Positions 42,303 through 54,381 of a DNA stretch of 64,000 bases are shown piece after piece. The stretch is from Branchipolynoe longqiensis (taxonomy: Eukaryota; Annelida; Polychaeta; Phyllodocida; Polynoidae): assembly GCA_030323885.1 (NCBI GenBank), contig CM059198.1, positions 57,686,917-57,750,916 on the forward strand, written 5' to 3'. The notes under the pieces are model-generated. The model had not been told where the DNA came from, made no database searches, and saw nothing but the letters and a program-made list of their open reading frames with translations. Made by a program: the position numbers and the translations under genes. Within the stretch, counting starts at the first letter, position 1. Each line of letters starts with the position of its first letter.

Positions 42303-42524
42303 CACTGGAAAGTAAATGTCAGGAAGTCCAGGGTTATCAGGGACTGAAGTCTCTCGACGCAATCCTATCTGGACTTCTAGTCAGAGAGGACGACGTGGGC
42401 TGAGAGTGCCATGTCTTAGTACAAGAAGGTGGACTTGTGAAGGACTGATGGTGGAGTAGACGGGTGTGTTTTTGTGGTTGAGGGTAGCATCGTGTGTAGC
42501 TGAGGATTTCTGGTAGCGGTTTCC

Positions 42525-42985
42525 GGTCTGTGTCGTGTCTGTCAGGAGGTGTGGTGTCAAGGGTGTGTGACGGGGTTGGGCAGGGTATGGGGCGGGGTGT
42601 GGAGGGTGGGGGCGGGGTGTGTGGGGGTGTAATGTGGGGCGGAGTAGGGGCTAGGTGTCGGGTGCGGTGTGAGAGGGTGTGTGGGGCGGTGTATGGGGTT
42701 GGGTTAGGGGCGGGTGTAGGGGCGTGGTGTGCGGGGTTTGCGGCTGGTTGCGGGGCGAGATATTGGCGGGATGTGGTGGGCTGGGTGTGGGGTGCTGGGT
42801 GGGGGTTGGGGTGTGGGGCGATATATTGGCGGGCTGTGTATGGTTGGGTGTGTGGTGTATGGTGTGGCGCGTGGGGCGGGGTGTGGCAGGGTGTACGGAT
42901 GGGTGTGGGGCGAGATATTGGCGGGTTGTGTTGGGATGGAAGTGGGGTGTGGCGGGTGTGGCGGGTGTGGCAGGGTGGGGGTATG
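42525..42985 (+). repeat. GTGGGGCGGG-rich region with a repeated ATATTGGCGGG block
   Basis: GGGGCGA(G/T)ATATTGGCGGG occurs three times (near 42756, 42817 and 42908) in GT/G-rich sequence. Three overlapping ORFs reflect base composition. Confidence 0.8.
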
Positions 42986-43139
42986 GTGGCTTACAATTGA
43001 CGCATGGGCCACCCGACTCTTAGATCTATTGACACAGCTTGCGGCAGGCACGGGCTGCAATGAACCTTCGTCGCCAGTTGTGTGTTCTGCGCATGTCCCT
43101 GCAATTCTGAGTAACTCAGAGCACTTCGGACCAGCTGCG

Positions 43140-43375
43140 AGCCCCAGCTGAGAGTACCAGCTGAGAGCACCAGCTCAGGACACCAGCTCAGGACACCAAC
43201 TCAGATCACCAGCTCATATCTCCAGGTCTAGATTACCAGCGCAGAGCACCAGTTCCGAGAACCAGCTTCGGGAACCAGCTCAGAACACCAGCTCAGATCA
43301 CCAGCTCCGAGCACTGCGAGCATCAGCTCAGATCACCAGCTCAGCACACCAGCTCTGAGCACCAGCTATGAGCAC
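43140..43375 (+). repeat. ~12 bp minisatellite (ACCAGCTCAGAT/G)
   Basis: About 19 units, for example CACCAGCTCAGGACACCAGC. Confidence 0.9.
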
Positions 43376-43389
43376 TACTTAGCCTGGCG

Positions 43390-44146
43390 TGTGGCATAAG
43401 TATGATAAGGCGAGGCACTGGACAGAGGAAGACCAGTTTTCCACGATGGACCCCCCCCCCCTCACTTAATCCACATCTAGAGATATAAAACCAAGTTAGG
43501 AAAAAGGCAATTGATATCGTTAGTGAAGTAACTCCCAAAAATACCCCAAACCATCGAACTGGTAATGGGCAGACTCCTTCTGGATAGGTTAAAATATTCG
43601 ATATTTGGCATAGGGGGGAATACAAATGTTATATTACTGGTTGGTGTACGTAACCAGGCGCATGTCTGTATATATATATACATGTATGTGTTGGTGGCGC
43701 TTGAGTGGGATGTAAATAGACATAGTGGTGCTGGCATCTCTCGGTGTGAGTGCACTCAGGGCCTAACCCCTCTGCTGGGATAGGGATCACCACACTCACA
43801 GGTTGGTGGTGGCCATGGGGGCCATACAGCTTGGTGGTGGTGGGAAGACCATGGGTATCCATGGGGAATGCTGAATCCCTATTGGTAGGACCAAGAATGC
43901 GTGTTTCCCATTGGGGGAAAGGGGTGGGGTGATACTCTACAATAAACCCATGTAACCATATACATAATAAACCAGAGGGCTTGACTCTCTCTTATTTACA
44001 CCTTCCACTCTTCCTTTCCCTTTGTCTGTATTGATTTCACCATAGCCTGCCTACACAGCCACATATTCGAGCCTTAGCCTTTACATAGGGATAAATAAAT
44101 AACTTGATTGTCAGTGCAAATAGATTCGATTTCCCATGCCCCCATC
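43390..44146. other. No gene seen
   Basis: Overlapping short frames on both strands without recognisable domains. TTGGTGGTGGCCATGGGGGC and related GGTGGTGG runs near 43800. Confidence 0.45.
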
Positions 44147-44373
44147 TCTGCCAATTTGGATTTCCACCGCTGTGTATAACTTACAGCATCATCAAAGGCT
44201 GGTTGCTCTCATACCATGTCTATGTGGTGTGGTAGGTCAAAAATCCCTTGGGTCGGTAAAAGTGTAGGCTCAGGCTTTCTATCGACAAACTGTCTAATGG
44301 TGAAAACAAGCCTATTCAGGCTTATCCATGATAGGCAGTATAAATCTTCAACAACAACAACAACAACAACAAA
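44147..44373 (+). mobile_element. S3 SINE body with (CAA)n tail
   Basis: Shares TTTCCACCGCTGTGTATAAC and TTATCCATGATAGGCAGTAT with the 9.0 kb copy. It ends in about nine AAC units and lacks the head. Confidence 0.72.
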
Positions 44374-44689
44374 AGAGCACAACCATACACATGGAAATGG
44401 CCTGACCATGATCTAATGCAGACAAGAGCTGGAGGCAATTGGCAAATGACTTCTTTTGCCATGATCGAGGACACTCTCTGACCCCTCTCTGAGTCCGCAC
44501 ACAATATACCATAAACTTGATTTCCGAAACAGATAGATCATGATTAGGACACGGAATTGAGTACGTGTTGAAGGGTTGGTAGAACATGAATGCAGACAGA
44601 ATAGTTGTGTGGGCACAGATCTAACTTCTTATTGACGGCGTCAATTCACCGTGACTCAATACATTGACAGTGGCCAGACCACCACTATA

Positions 44690-45045
44690 GATGACTGGAT
44701 GTCGAGGTTCAAAGTAGTGGGGGCGTCTGCTTCCTGTACTGCAGGTTTGGGTTTCAAATCCTGGACCGAGTCAAAGCAATCATTTACACAACTGATCCTT
44801 GTCCATTTGGCACTATCTAGCCTATCACTCAGGTATACTAAGATAAGAAACACCTTGCGCAAAATATTGCTTTGCTGAGAATCAGTGTATTGTGACTGAG
44901 TAGGATATCGGAGAGAGGGTGCGGGTAACCCTATTTTTCCAGTGGGGGGAAACTCTATGAAGTCGTCAAATGTGCACACTCTCACAAATCAATACCAGTC
45001 CTGATATGACCTTTTATGTTGCCAGGAGGTAAAACACCCACACAT
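44690..45045 (+). mobile_element. S1 SINE, strongly diverged
   Basis: The order of body blocks is kept (CGAGTCAAAGCAATCA, GTGACTGAGTAGGATAT, CCTGATATGACC, GCCAGGAGGTAAAAC), with many changes between them. Confidence 0.65.
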
Positions 45046-45318
45046 GAGTAGTCACACAGTTACCGATTCTACTAAGCCTTCTGAACAGCCAGGATGGCTG
45101 AATCATCAGGATGGCTGAATCAGTTGAGCGTCCGTCTCCAGTTTTGGTAGATCGGGGGTTTGAACCCTTTTCGCATCAAATTAATTACTTTAAAATGTAT
45201 AGTTGTCGCTTCCTAGCCAGGTGCTCGGCATTATTAGGATAGGGCAAAGGCTGATTGGCTCAGTGTCAGGATAACATGATGGTGTGGGATACCAGGTCAT
45301 CATGCTGGTGGCCTCTGG

Positions 45319-46057
45319 GGCCATATGCAGGAGTCAGTGTTAGCGGCGTTTCGTGTTAGAGCATATTACCGTTTAGCTATCAGCGATGTCGGGAACTGTG
45401 TCAAGTCATATGCAGGAGCGCGTAACACTTTCATTATAGCTAAACGTGAATTTATTTATAGATTTGGGAAATCCCTCTGCGTCTGTACCCATATTTTAGG
45501 CTTATATCTATTAAATGCTATCATATTTAACATAATAAGTGAAATTTGAGGAAATTAACCCTAAATTCGAAGCAATATTAATGCTGCCACCGTAATGGCG
45601 GCGATATTAATATTTATATTTTCGAATCGACGAGCGTAAAGTAAACAAATCGCTAATACATTGCCGCCAATGCATAGACGTCGGCCAGTATGGATGTTGA
45701 TGTCGACGCGGCGGTTGCAACGGCGGCGACTTGTTTACTTTACATTCGTCGATTCGAAAATATAACTATTAATATCGCCGCCAATGCGGCGGTAGCCTTA
45801 ATAACGCTTCGAATTTAGGGTTAAATCGTTAAAATTTCACTTATTGCGTATGTAATTCTGTTAAATATGACAGTATTGAATAGATTTGGGCCTAATAAAC
45901 TCGCTAAACCTAATATTTTGTAGGGGTAAGGTAACACTGGTTAAGCCTTTGGTGTTAGGCCTAACACTGACTCGTGCATACCATTTTTTCGCTGCTAAAC
46001 CAGAATTCCCGCCAAACACCGTTTTGCCTCGTTAACACTGACTCCTGCATACGGACC
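45319..46057. mobile_element. Foldback element E1 (near full-length inverted repeat)
   Basis: Ends GGCCATATGCAGGAGTCAGT and its near-complement ending GCATACGGACC. The arms remain complementary far inward: AGGCTTATATCTATTAAATG against the AATAGATTTGGGCCT region, CCCTAAATTCGAAGC against GCTTCGAATTTAGGG, and a TTTTCGAATCGACGA pair. The apparent 74 aa ORF at 45325-45549 is a foldback arm. Confidence 0.8.
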
Positions 46058-46061
46058 CTGG

Positions 46062-46204
46062 GCCCATATGCATGATGTGGTGTTAGCTTACACTCAGTGT
46101 GTTTGCGCTAACACCACTCCTTGCGTACTGAGTTTTCGCCGCTAACCTAGAAACCCCGCCAAAACCAGTTTTGGCTCGCTAACACCGCATCATGCATATG
46201 GGCC
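46062..46204. mobile_element. Short inverted-repeat element E2 abutting E1
   Basis: Ends GCCCATATGCATGATGTGGT and ACCGCATCATGCATATGGGC. The termini are related to E1 and separated from it by only a few bases (CTGG context on all three junctions). Confidence 0.78.
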
Positions 46205-46584
46205 CTGGTCTCTCAGTGGGGCAGCAATATAATATTCCCCATGCATGTGCCCTGTCACCAATCGGTGGCCATCCTGATATGACCTTAGAAGTTGCCAGGA
46301 TATAAAAGTCCAAAAAACAACCAAGTGAGCCTACTTGCACCTCTGATAACGCAACCAGTGACTTTGGCGTGTGAACAAGACAGCACTGCTATCACGTGAT
46401 CAGTCACACCACGTGGGGTGAGGCTCAACCAACCAACACACGGCGAGGTGTATAAATAGCGTGCATGCCAGTGTTCAGTTGCTCACTCAACCATGAACAA
46501 AGTGTGAAATTCATGAAGTACCAAACTTCTGGTTTAAGAAAGCCGGAAGCGCCCCTTTCGATATTGACCGAAAGTACTTAAAAA

Positions 46585-46585
46585 G

Positions 46586-46631
<46 letters not shown>

Positions 46632-46635
46632 CTTT
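46585..46635. repeat. (TA)n flanked by AAGAATTA / TAATTCTT
   Basis: The TA array with its immediate flanks forms a perfect palindrome. Confidence 0.9.
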
Positions 46636-46912
46636 GAGCGTTCATCGGTGATTGACCTGAGGCAAACCGCGACAGCCAGAGTGAAGGGGCCAACAATAAT
46701 AAGATGAAAAGGGATCAAATGCATGGCAGCTATAGGGTTACTGATGCAGCTCTCATCCACCAGGGGTACGGAGAGGACGTGACCTTAGTGCGCAGGCACG
46801 ACAGGAATGGGTGCTGTCACCTTGCCTTATCACAGCGCACATTGATGGGCGGCACCAGAGGGCGCTCCTTCCGCCACAGCGCGCCTGCGTAAATACCTTC
46901 TCTGCAGCCAAC

Positions 46913-47236
46913 ACATGCAGTGGCTGAATAGGTAGAGCGTGGGCCTCCCATGTGGAAGACCAGAACTTTGATTGCTGGTCCAGTCAAACCAATGATGTAC
47001 ACAATTGATACTTGTCACTTCCTAGCCTGGCGCTCGGCATTATTAGGATAGGACAAGGACTGGTTGGGTTAGTGTCAGGATAATGAAACTGAGTTGGATA
47101 TCATGTGATCATGCTGGTGGCCGGGTCAACCAGTGGGGAAGCAGTATAAAGTCACCACGAGTGTGCACTGTCAGTAGTCGGTGCACATCCTGACATTACC
47201 TTAGGTTTTGCCAGGACAGAAACTCCAACAATGATC
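46913..47236 (+). mobile_element. S1 SINE with alternative head
   Basis: CAGTGGCTGAATAGGTAGAG head, standard body, AACTCCAACAATG end. Confidence 0.8.
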
Positions 47237-47449
47237 CAACTCAGTGACGAGTGCCAATGGTTCCCCGGCTTTGGGACACACTTGATTGGGGAGCTTCCGG
47301 AAGAGTCAATCATGATCATGAAGGAGCTAAGAAATTTCGTAGCAAGGATTGCTTATATTGTGCATATGTAGTACAGCAAAGGACGATATGGTATTTGGCT
47401 TCAGAACAAAATGGAATTGTGTGGGAGAGTTATCATTTGAAATGGAGGT

Positions 47450-47711
47450 AAGTCAAACCAATGACTTAACATTTGGGACTTGTCACTTCCTAGCCTGGCG
47501 CTCGGCAGTATTATGATAGGGCAAGGACTGGTTGGATCAGTGTCCGGAGAATGGTGTCAAAGTGGGTTATCAGGTTGGGCATACTGCTGGTGGCCTTGTA
47601 TCTCAGTGGGGCAGCACTATAATCACCACATGTGTACACTTTCACAAGTCGGTGCCCATCATTACATGATACCTTAGATGTTGCCTGGATGTAAAACTCC
47701 GACAAACAACC
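47450..47711 (+). mobile_element. S1 SINE lacking the tRNA head
   Basis: Begins at GTCAAACCAATGACTTAAC and ends at AACTCCGACAAACAACC. Confidence 0.78.
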
Positions 47712-47929
47712 TGGTCAGAAAGAGCCTCTCCAGCTTGCTGAGCTGCGAGCTCGCGCCGCTAGGTGGCGTGGTGCGGGGGCGAGCTGCTCTGAGCAGGTGC
47801 CATGTGAGGCAGGACAGCCCGACACGCTCGTCTTCAAGAGACGTCCAAATTGTGCGCAGATCTCATTTGGCAGGCAGCACTGGCGATTTAATTCAAGTCT
47901 CAAGAATATGGTGCGCAAAACGCCATTCA

Positions 47930-48360
47930 ACTTCCTCGTCCCAGCTCCCGGAGCCCCCGGAGCCCCCGGAGCCCCCGCATTCCCCGGAGCCCTTACAGCC
48001 CCTGTATGCTCCTACCTCCTGCACGCCCCTGTATGCTCCTACCTCCGGCACGCAGGCCTCCCCCCAACCCAGACCCAACCCCGGCCTGGCCCCAGCCTAT
48101 CCAGTCTTCAGCAGCGAGCCCGCCAGGTCCCCTCAGTGTCCTCAGCCTTTGCATCACCCGCAGACCAAGCATATTCTTCCGCTCGAGCCCCAGCCATAGT
48201 CACACCCCACAGTTACAACCCACAGTCACGATGGACAATTACAGCCCATATCCACAGCTACAGCCACAGGTAGAACCAGAACCACAGCTCTCAGCTTTCA
48301 GCCCCCAGAACCCAGCCCCCCCCCAGGTCCCCATCCCCCAAACCGCCAGACCCCAGCCCC
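47930..48360 (+). repeat. C-rich low-complexity region with short tandem units
   Basis: Contains three GAGCCCCCG units (~47951) and a ~24 bp duplication with TATGCTCCTACCTCC at ~48007 and ~48033, then a CACAGCTACAGCC-type zone. Proline-rich frames here have no recognisable domain. Confidence 0.65.
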
Positions 48361-48371
48361 AGCTCCCACCC

Positions 48372-48530
48372 CCTAGAAACAGGAGGCAGAAATTAAACTT
48401 GTTCGGGCATCCCGTTTGACCAAGCAGCCCCACTCGGAGACCAGACCACCGTAACCATGATCCACCTACCGGGCGCCGTACTGATATTACCTTAGATGTT
48501 GCTAGGATGTAGACCAACAACAAACAAACA
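48372..48530 (+). mobile_element. Chimeric S1 fragments
   Basis: An inverted head piece (TTCGGGCATCCCGTTTGACC, 48372-48420) is followed by plus-strand body and tail pieces ending AACAACAAACAAACAAA. Confidence 0.6.
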
Positions 48531-48538
48531 AATACCTA

Positions 48539-48760
48539 CTGGGCGAGGTGGCCGAATCGGTGGAGCGCGGGCCTCGTGTGCCGGAGATCAGGAGTTTGGT
48601 TCCTGGTCGAGTCAATCCAATGATCATGGTGCTGGCAATTTGATTTCACAGAGGGGCAGCACTATATAGTCTGCATGAATGTGCACTTGCACATGTCGGT
48701 ACCTATCCTGCTATGACTGTAGATGTTGCCAGAATGTAAAACACCAGCAACGAACCAGCA
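48539..48760 (+). mobile_element. S1 SINE with alternative head, internal deletion
   Basis: GGCGAGGTGGCCGAATCGGT head. After AGTCAATCCAATGAT it jumps to CATGGTGCTGG. Confidence 0.75.
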
Positions 48761-48791
48761 ATGGTCCTCTTATTGAGCCATGAGCAACAGG

Positions 48792-48868
48792 TCCTGAGCA
48801 AACCAGTCCTTGTCTTATGCCAGTAATGCCATGTGTGAGACTAGGATGCGACAGGTATCAATGGGTTT
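48792..48868 (-). mobile_element. S1 SINE fragment
   Basis: Body segment ACCAGTCCTTGTCTTATGCC to GACAGGTATCAATG. Confidence 0.6.
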
Positions 48869-48869
48869 T

Positions 48870-49830
48870 TTGTCCTGACCTGAGGAACAGAAAAGATGGC
48901 CATTAAGGTGCAGCTTGTATCTCTTTATGAGTGTTGGGTGATCATTGTGTAGTATAATCACCTGCTGGATCTTGGCATGAACTTCCTTATTGGTAAGATG
49001 GTCTTCATATGAGATGCGTACTGCCTCCATTTAAAACCTCATTTCGATGGTTATTCTTCTTCGTTAGTGTTCTTCTTTGGAGATGGGTTATTCTCCAAAA
49101 CTGGGCACCACATAGTTGGTTTCCATGTTACGATGCTGGTAATTAAGTCTTTGTTTTATTGATAGCAAGTCAAATAATTATTTTAGCCTCTGTCTATTAG
49201 GTATGTTAGCAGTTCTATATGTATTGAATTTATCCCACATACGATATCAATATTATAATTATATGATTTTGCGCTAGAGTGAACATGTGCAAATTTACAC
49301 ATTGCCACTATACATGTGGCCAAACTTTTGTTCAACTTATTTTTCATTTTTGTCTTGTAAGTCATAACCTTGTCTGCTTAACAGTAATCAATAAAATCTT
49401 GCTTGACTATGTTGTATATGTTAACATGAGGTTCTGGATATGTCTTTTATTTTCATGTTACACAAGTGATATTAATGTATTCCTCAATTTGTATCAAATC
49501 TAATTCAAAAGGTGAACTCTGACATATGCACAACATGCAAACCTTCATAGGACATTGGATTAGGCTATTATTTGGAAGGATTGTTGCTATTATTTGGAAG
49601 GTTTTCAGTTTTCGTTTCCATGTGACACTTTGGTGCCCAATTTTAGAGAATGATATATACATTGTGAGGATCCATAAATCACAAGTATACAGGCAGATGG
49701 ATGTACCCAAAATAGTTGTATCTTGGAGCAGAGAGAAATACTCCTGTCAAACCTAAAATAATAATCACATGTATAATTAGATATTACATTTAGTAAAGAT
49801 CAATGACAACGAAATCTATAAATAAATAAA
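48870..49830. other. No gene seen
   Basis: AT-rich DNA with frames below 90 codons; part of 49090-49150 resembles 5640-5720. Confidence 0.45.
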
Positions 49831-49832
49831 TA

Positions 49833-50024
49833 CAGTAAAACCTCTCTAAATCGACCGACCATGGGACCGACTTTAAATGGCCCATTTAGGGAGGTGGTCG
49901 GTTTAGACAGTTTTTAGTTCTGTTACAATGATATTGTGAGGGCTATCGATTGGGACCCAACTAAAGCGATTGATATATTGGAGTGGTCGATCTTTGGAGC
50001 TGGTCAGTTAGAGAGGTCTTACTG
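49833..50024. mobile_element. pogo/Tigger-like MITE
   Basis: CAGTAAAACCTCTCTAAATC at the left and GTTAGAGAGGTCTTACTG at the right, flanked by TA. These are the classic pogo-type Tc1/mariner ends and duplication. It is 192 bp long with no ORF. Confidence 0.85.
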
Positions 50025-50392
50025 TATAATGTAACGTTAGGAGGATGCCTGAGGCACGTCCTACGGGCTCAATCGCAGTGCTCGAATGTCGTTCCCTCAC
50101 AGGCAAGCCACTAGACATGCTAGCAGGCACCACCTAGTGAAAGAAGGACGAACTAGTGCTTTCTCAGCAACTATGATGTTTGCAGACCCAAGGGCATACT
50201 CGATTAATCCTACAGACTCAGATCGAATAATCAAATATGCTTCTCCACACTAGTGGTGGAAAAAATGGTGGCTTAAACCAAAACTTTTTTATTTTTGTAA
50301 TAACCGATATAATGACAGCAAGTTTAGTTATATTTCCATTTCATTAATCTGTATTATTACCAAAAAAACATGTAGGACTGGTATATGTTATC

Positions 50393-50784
50393 CTGCAAGA
50401 TGGTACCAGCACAAATGTGACATCATCGTTCCTAGCAAACCCCAGCCAAGAGGTGAGTTACTGGGGTCCGGTCATTTTGCACACGGCACATGATTTTGTC
50501 AACTCCACTGGCAGCGTTCGATTTGAAATTCTGGCAACTCGGGTGACCCGAATCGCCTGGGTCGTGTTAATCGATTATGCCCAAGGAGTTGTGACCTGGA
50601 AAGAAGTGTATATCACTCGTCCTAGGCCTGTACATGCCTCAGCTCGCCTACAGGCTCACCTACTTCATACACATTGGTGCCAAAATGAAAGTGTTGCTAT
50701 CCACATGGACTACGGTGAGATAAAGGATGCCATACAAAACCTATATGACATCGATTACATCACCATAGTAACGACCGTAGCTAC
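50393..50784 (+). other. Unrecognised open frame before the LINE fragment
   Basis: A 131-codon frame (50417-50812) with non-repetitive, protein-like composition (for example GPVILHTAHDFVNSTGSVRFE). I do not recognise it. It overlaps the LINE start in another frame and could be an exon or chance. Confidence 0.25.
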
Positions 50785-51146
50785 ACGAGGCTATCATGGA
50801 AGGACAAAGTGACAAATAAGGAAATACTCGAATGGACGGGGCTGCCCTCTATGGAAGATCTTCTGATCAAAAAGAATCTCTGGTGGACTGGGCACCTCAT
50901 GAGGATGTCATCAGACAGGCTACCAAAGCAGATCCTCTACTCTCAACTGTCTTCTGGTTACAGAAAGTGAGGGCGCCCTCATCTCCGGTTCAAGGATACC
51001 ATCAAGAGAAACTTGAAGCTGAGAGACATTAAGACCGACTCATGGACATCACTCTCACAGCAGAGAGCTAAATGGAGAGTAGCAGTGAAGTAATGAAAGC
51101 AGTCTTTGTCGCATCGCAACCGACAGCATGACGATGATGAGTCAGG
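50785..51146 (+). pseudogene. LINE 3' end, RT C-terminal segment with one nonsense codon
   Basis: The frame reads LSWKDKVTNKEILEWTG, then WWTGHLMRM..DRLPKQILYSQLSSGYRK, a TGA stop at the CGA-like position before GRP, then HLRFKDTIKRNLKLRDI and WTSLSQQRAKWRVAVK. This is the tail typical of RTE-like and related LINE polyproteins. The TGA is most simply CpG decay of CGA. The 3' end runs into ATGA repeats. The last ~110 bp are shared with the S2 repeats. Confidence 0.75.
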
Positions 51147-51471
51147 ACCGTATCTAGCAGTGTGACAAGTGGAGAATTTTCACCCCTTCCACCAAAAATA
51201 TCAAGAAAAGAGCAAGTGTCTAACCTTGGTGAAATGGTAATTCAGAGCCTCTCGATTAAAAAATGTCCTCTAAGGGCATACCCCACTAGTACATCACACC
51301 TTTTGAACTGGTCCGGTCCAAGAATCTATATGCCGCCCCAAACAAAAATCTTAGCGACGCCTCTGATAGTGGGGCTGATAGAAGTACAATTACTTTCATG
51401 GTATTTATTTGCTTGCACAGTTTGAACATAAATTATTTGTTTGAATTTTGTTTGGAAGTCATGTTATTCTG

Positions 51472-51822
51472 GGACCAGACGAGATGGCCGAATGAGTTAG
51501 AGCGTCCGTCTCCCGTGTTGGTAGCTTGTGGGGTCGTGGGTTCGAACCCTGGTTGAGTCAAACCAATGACTTAAACATTGATACTTGTTGCTTCCTAGCC
51601 TGGCGCTCGGCATTATTAGGATAGGGCAAGGACTTGTTGGCTCAGTGTCAGGATAATGTGACTGTGTGGGATATCAGGTCATGGTGCTGGCGGCCTGGTC
51701 TTCTAGTGGAGCCATGATACTCATAACGTCACAATGAGTGTGCACTATCAGAAGTCGGTACCCATCCTGATATGACCTAAGTTGTTGCTAGGACGTAACA
51801 CAACAACAAACAAGCAAACTGA
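51472..51822 (+). mobile_element. S1 SINE, full length
   Basis: GACCAGACGAGATGGCCGAA to AACACAACAACAAACAAGC. Confidence 0.88.
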
Positions 51823-51969
51823 TATTCTGGATTGTGTGTGGGAGTAGTGTGTGTGAGGAGTGGGATGGATAGGGTCTGGGGTTTAGATAATTATCAAGAG
51901 TTTATTACACAGTAGTTAGGAGTGTTTCAATGGGTGAGTGATGGTGACTGTACTCCATAGTCAATGTAA

Positions 51970-52649
51970 TACCCCTTTCACACTATGATGTAACAAGCAA
52001 ACGTAAGCCTGACGTGATCACGTTTCGTCATTACATTGATGTACATTGGGTTACGTTATGATGACGTCAGAATGATGTTAGACTGATGGCGAGCTACGTC
52101 ACGTTATGTCGTGTTACATCGGCGCGCGTCAATGTTTTGAACCTGTTCAAAACTTTCGACGTAACTCAAACGTAAGGGATTACGTTCGCCGTACATTCTG
52201 TACATGTTTGGCGAACGTCAATGATGTTAAACAGACGTTAGTCAAACGCTGCTCACTACGTTCAACTACGTTCCACTACATTGACCCACATTAAACCCAG
52301 TGGAAACGTCCACGTTGCATAATGGGAACGTCAGGAGTATGTCAGGAGAATGTCAGGAGAATGTACGTTCAACATACATTCAATGGTTTGCCACCATGTC
52401 ATGATGTATGTAACATCACGTAATGTAGTTCTGGCAATGGAATAATGTTCATAACATTCCATGAGCGTAATGAGGTTGTCCTCTCTGGCTGAATGATGTT
52501 ATCACTACACTTTACCGATGTTACGCTCTCGTCAACTAGGCTGCATCCATGTTCAACTTGTGCCCAAATTTGCATACTACGCTGAGAAGTTCAACGTTCT
52601 TCACATTCTCCCTACGCTGACATCGTTACATCATAGTGTGACAGGGCCT
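51970..52649. mobile_element. TTA-MITE b (ACGT-rich)
   Basis: Ends TACCCCTTTCACACTATGA and CATAGTGTGACAGGGCCT, TAA on each side. The 680 bp interior is dense in ACGT/ACGTT and clearly related to MITE a, often in inverted order. Confidence 0.8.
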
Positions 52650-52848
52650 TAACAACAAACAGAGTATAATTGATTCTGTCAAAAGTAACTTCACTTTTTT
52701 CTACAAAAGTGATTGATCCATCACATTACCGGCTGAAATAAAACATCAAATGCAATGTTAAACATTGTGAAAAGTGTGTCTAGAGACGGGTACACTTAGC
52801 CACGGAATTTACTTTTAAATACAAGGGTGACACTTTCTGAAAACTGAC

Positions 52849-53186
52849 CTGACGTGACAGCCGAATCAGTTAGCGCATCTGTCTGCTGTGTTGGTAGATT
52901 GTGGGGTCGTGGGTTCGAACCCGGGTCGAGTCAAACCAATCACTTAAAAATTGATACTTGTTGCTTCCTAGCCAGGCGCTCAGAATTATTAGGATAGGAC
53001 AATAACTGGTTGGCTCAGTGTCAGGATAATGTGACTGAGTGGGATATCAGGTCATGGTGCTGATGGGCTGGTCTTCCAGTGGGGTAGCACTATACAGTTG
53101 CCATGAGTGTGCACTGTCACAAGTTGGTACCCATCCGGATATGACCTTCGATGTTACTAGGACATAAAAGTACAAACAAACAAACT
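52849..53186 (+). mobile_element. S1 SINE, full length
   Basis: Head ACGTGACAGCCGAATCAGTT, B box GGTTCGAACCC, tail AAACAAACAAAC. Confidence 0.85.
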
Positions 53187-53189
53187 TTG

Positions 53190-54076
53190 TGAAAACTACA
53201 AGTCACGAGCCATTCCATCTGTCTTCGTCCAGGTTCAAATATGTTCTGCTTTGAACTGGATAAATAGGCCTAACTTGCCTGTTATATTTACAATGTTTTG
53301 GTTGCAGGGCCATGAAGTAAACAGTGATAAATGTTGCATAGTCGAGTGGGTTTGAGGTTCTGGCATTCTTTCTGAGATAGAGGTAGTAGGCTGATTAGCA
53401 TAATGTATCTTAAAATTTCATAGTCTGATGAAAATGTCAAAATTTAAAAACCTAAAAAATGATCTAGCTTTGATTATAGATATATATGATTTAGATACTG
53501 GTGCATTCATTAAACATTTCTCGCCACGAAGAAGGGAATACTGAGGCAATTGAATATAACATGTTACTGCTGAACCCTATTGTAAAGTAGCCGGCTAGTT
53601 GTGTGGTGGTGTGGACAAGCCAAGGGAAAGCAATACAGGTAATGAAGGAAAGTAGGTGAAGGGTGAAAGTAGGAGAGTGAGACGCCTTCATTTATTACTT
53701 TATATAGGTTTTCTAGAATCCAAGATGGCAGTGGTCACATGGTTTGATCCACCAATCAGAGTACAATCTGCTGTCTCCAAGGCCTTGTTATACCGGCGAC
53801 AGTACCCTGTGGTGGCCAATGATCCATAAATAACACCATTGGGGGAGGGGGTATGCGAGGTGACTCTTCCAAAGAGTATTTCTAGGAAGTGACACTCCTC
53901 CAAAGACTATTTTACTATACTATTTCTATACCTAATGAATAATAGTTTTATCAACTTCACACATCCCTCATTTGCCTTTGTTTTTTATATAACACCATTT
54001 ATCATTATATAGACAAGTTGCAATTCATTATAGTAATTTCACATAGATCCTCATGCATTATATCGGAAAATGTTAC
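53190..54076. other. No gene seen
   Basis: AT-rich. 53390-53520 (TAAAATTTCATAGTCTGATG, TTTAGATACTGGTGCATTCA) resembles the flanks of D repeats near 17.5 and 18.7 kb. Confidence 0.45.
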
Positions 54077-54255
54077 ACTATGGTGTCAGCGTGTTGGCAT
54101 GCTTACCAAACTAAAAGTGGAATTTGTTCACTTCAGATATTAGGGATTTAAAATAAAAGTTATTTAAAACTAAAGTGAGGTAGATTATAATGATCAACTG
54201 ATTATATTTATCTCGAAAAATGACAGAAATATACACCACCGGATAATGTAGCTTT
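54077..54255 (+). repeat. D repeat, copy 4
   Basis: GTTGGCATGCTTACCAAACT through AACTAAAGTGAGGTAGATTA to TAATGTAGCTTTAA. Confidence 0.72.
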
Positions 54256-54381
54256 AATTTAGGGGGAAGTAACTTGGATATCGATTAACTGAATTCATGA
54301 AAACTTAACTATGGGATACATGTTGAAATGGTGGATACCATAGACATCAGCACTGAGGAGGAATTCTTTTAAAGTGGGTTA

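Larger units (their letters stand above)
41854..42524. other. No gene seen apart from a tRNA-like fragment and an S1 scrap
   Basis: Mixed unique sequence; a 67 aa frame overlaps the tRNA-like fragment. Confidence 0.45.
45089..46322 (+). mobile_element. S1 SINE interrupted by two tandem inverted-repeat elements
   Basis: Head and body to GCTGGTGGCCT (~45314), resuming at TGGTCTCTCAGTGGGGCAGC (~46205) and ending at ~46322. Confidence 0.82.

Noticed and set aside
42530..43151. Three overlapping Gly/Val/Cys-rich frames
   Set aside because: Compositional; G-rich low-complexity DNA open in all three frames.
45325..45549. 74-codon frame
   Set aside because: It is one arm of the foldback element E1.
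47678..48419. Pro-rich frames of 137-173 codons
   Set aside because: Overlapping frames in C-rich low-complexity DNA, bordered by SINE pieces, with no domain.
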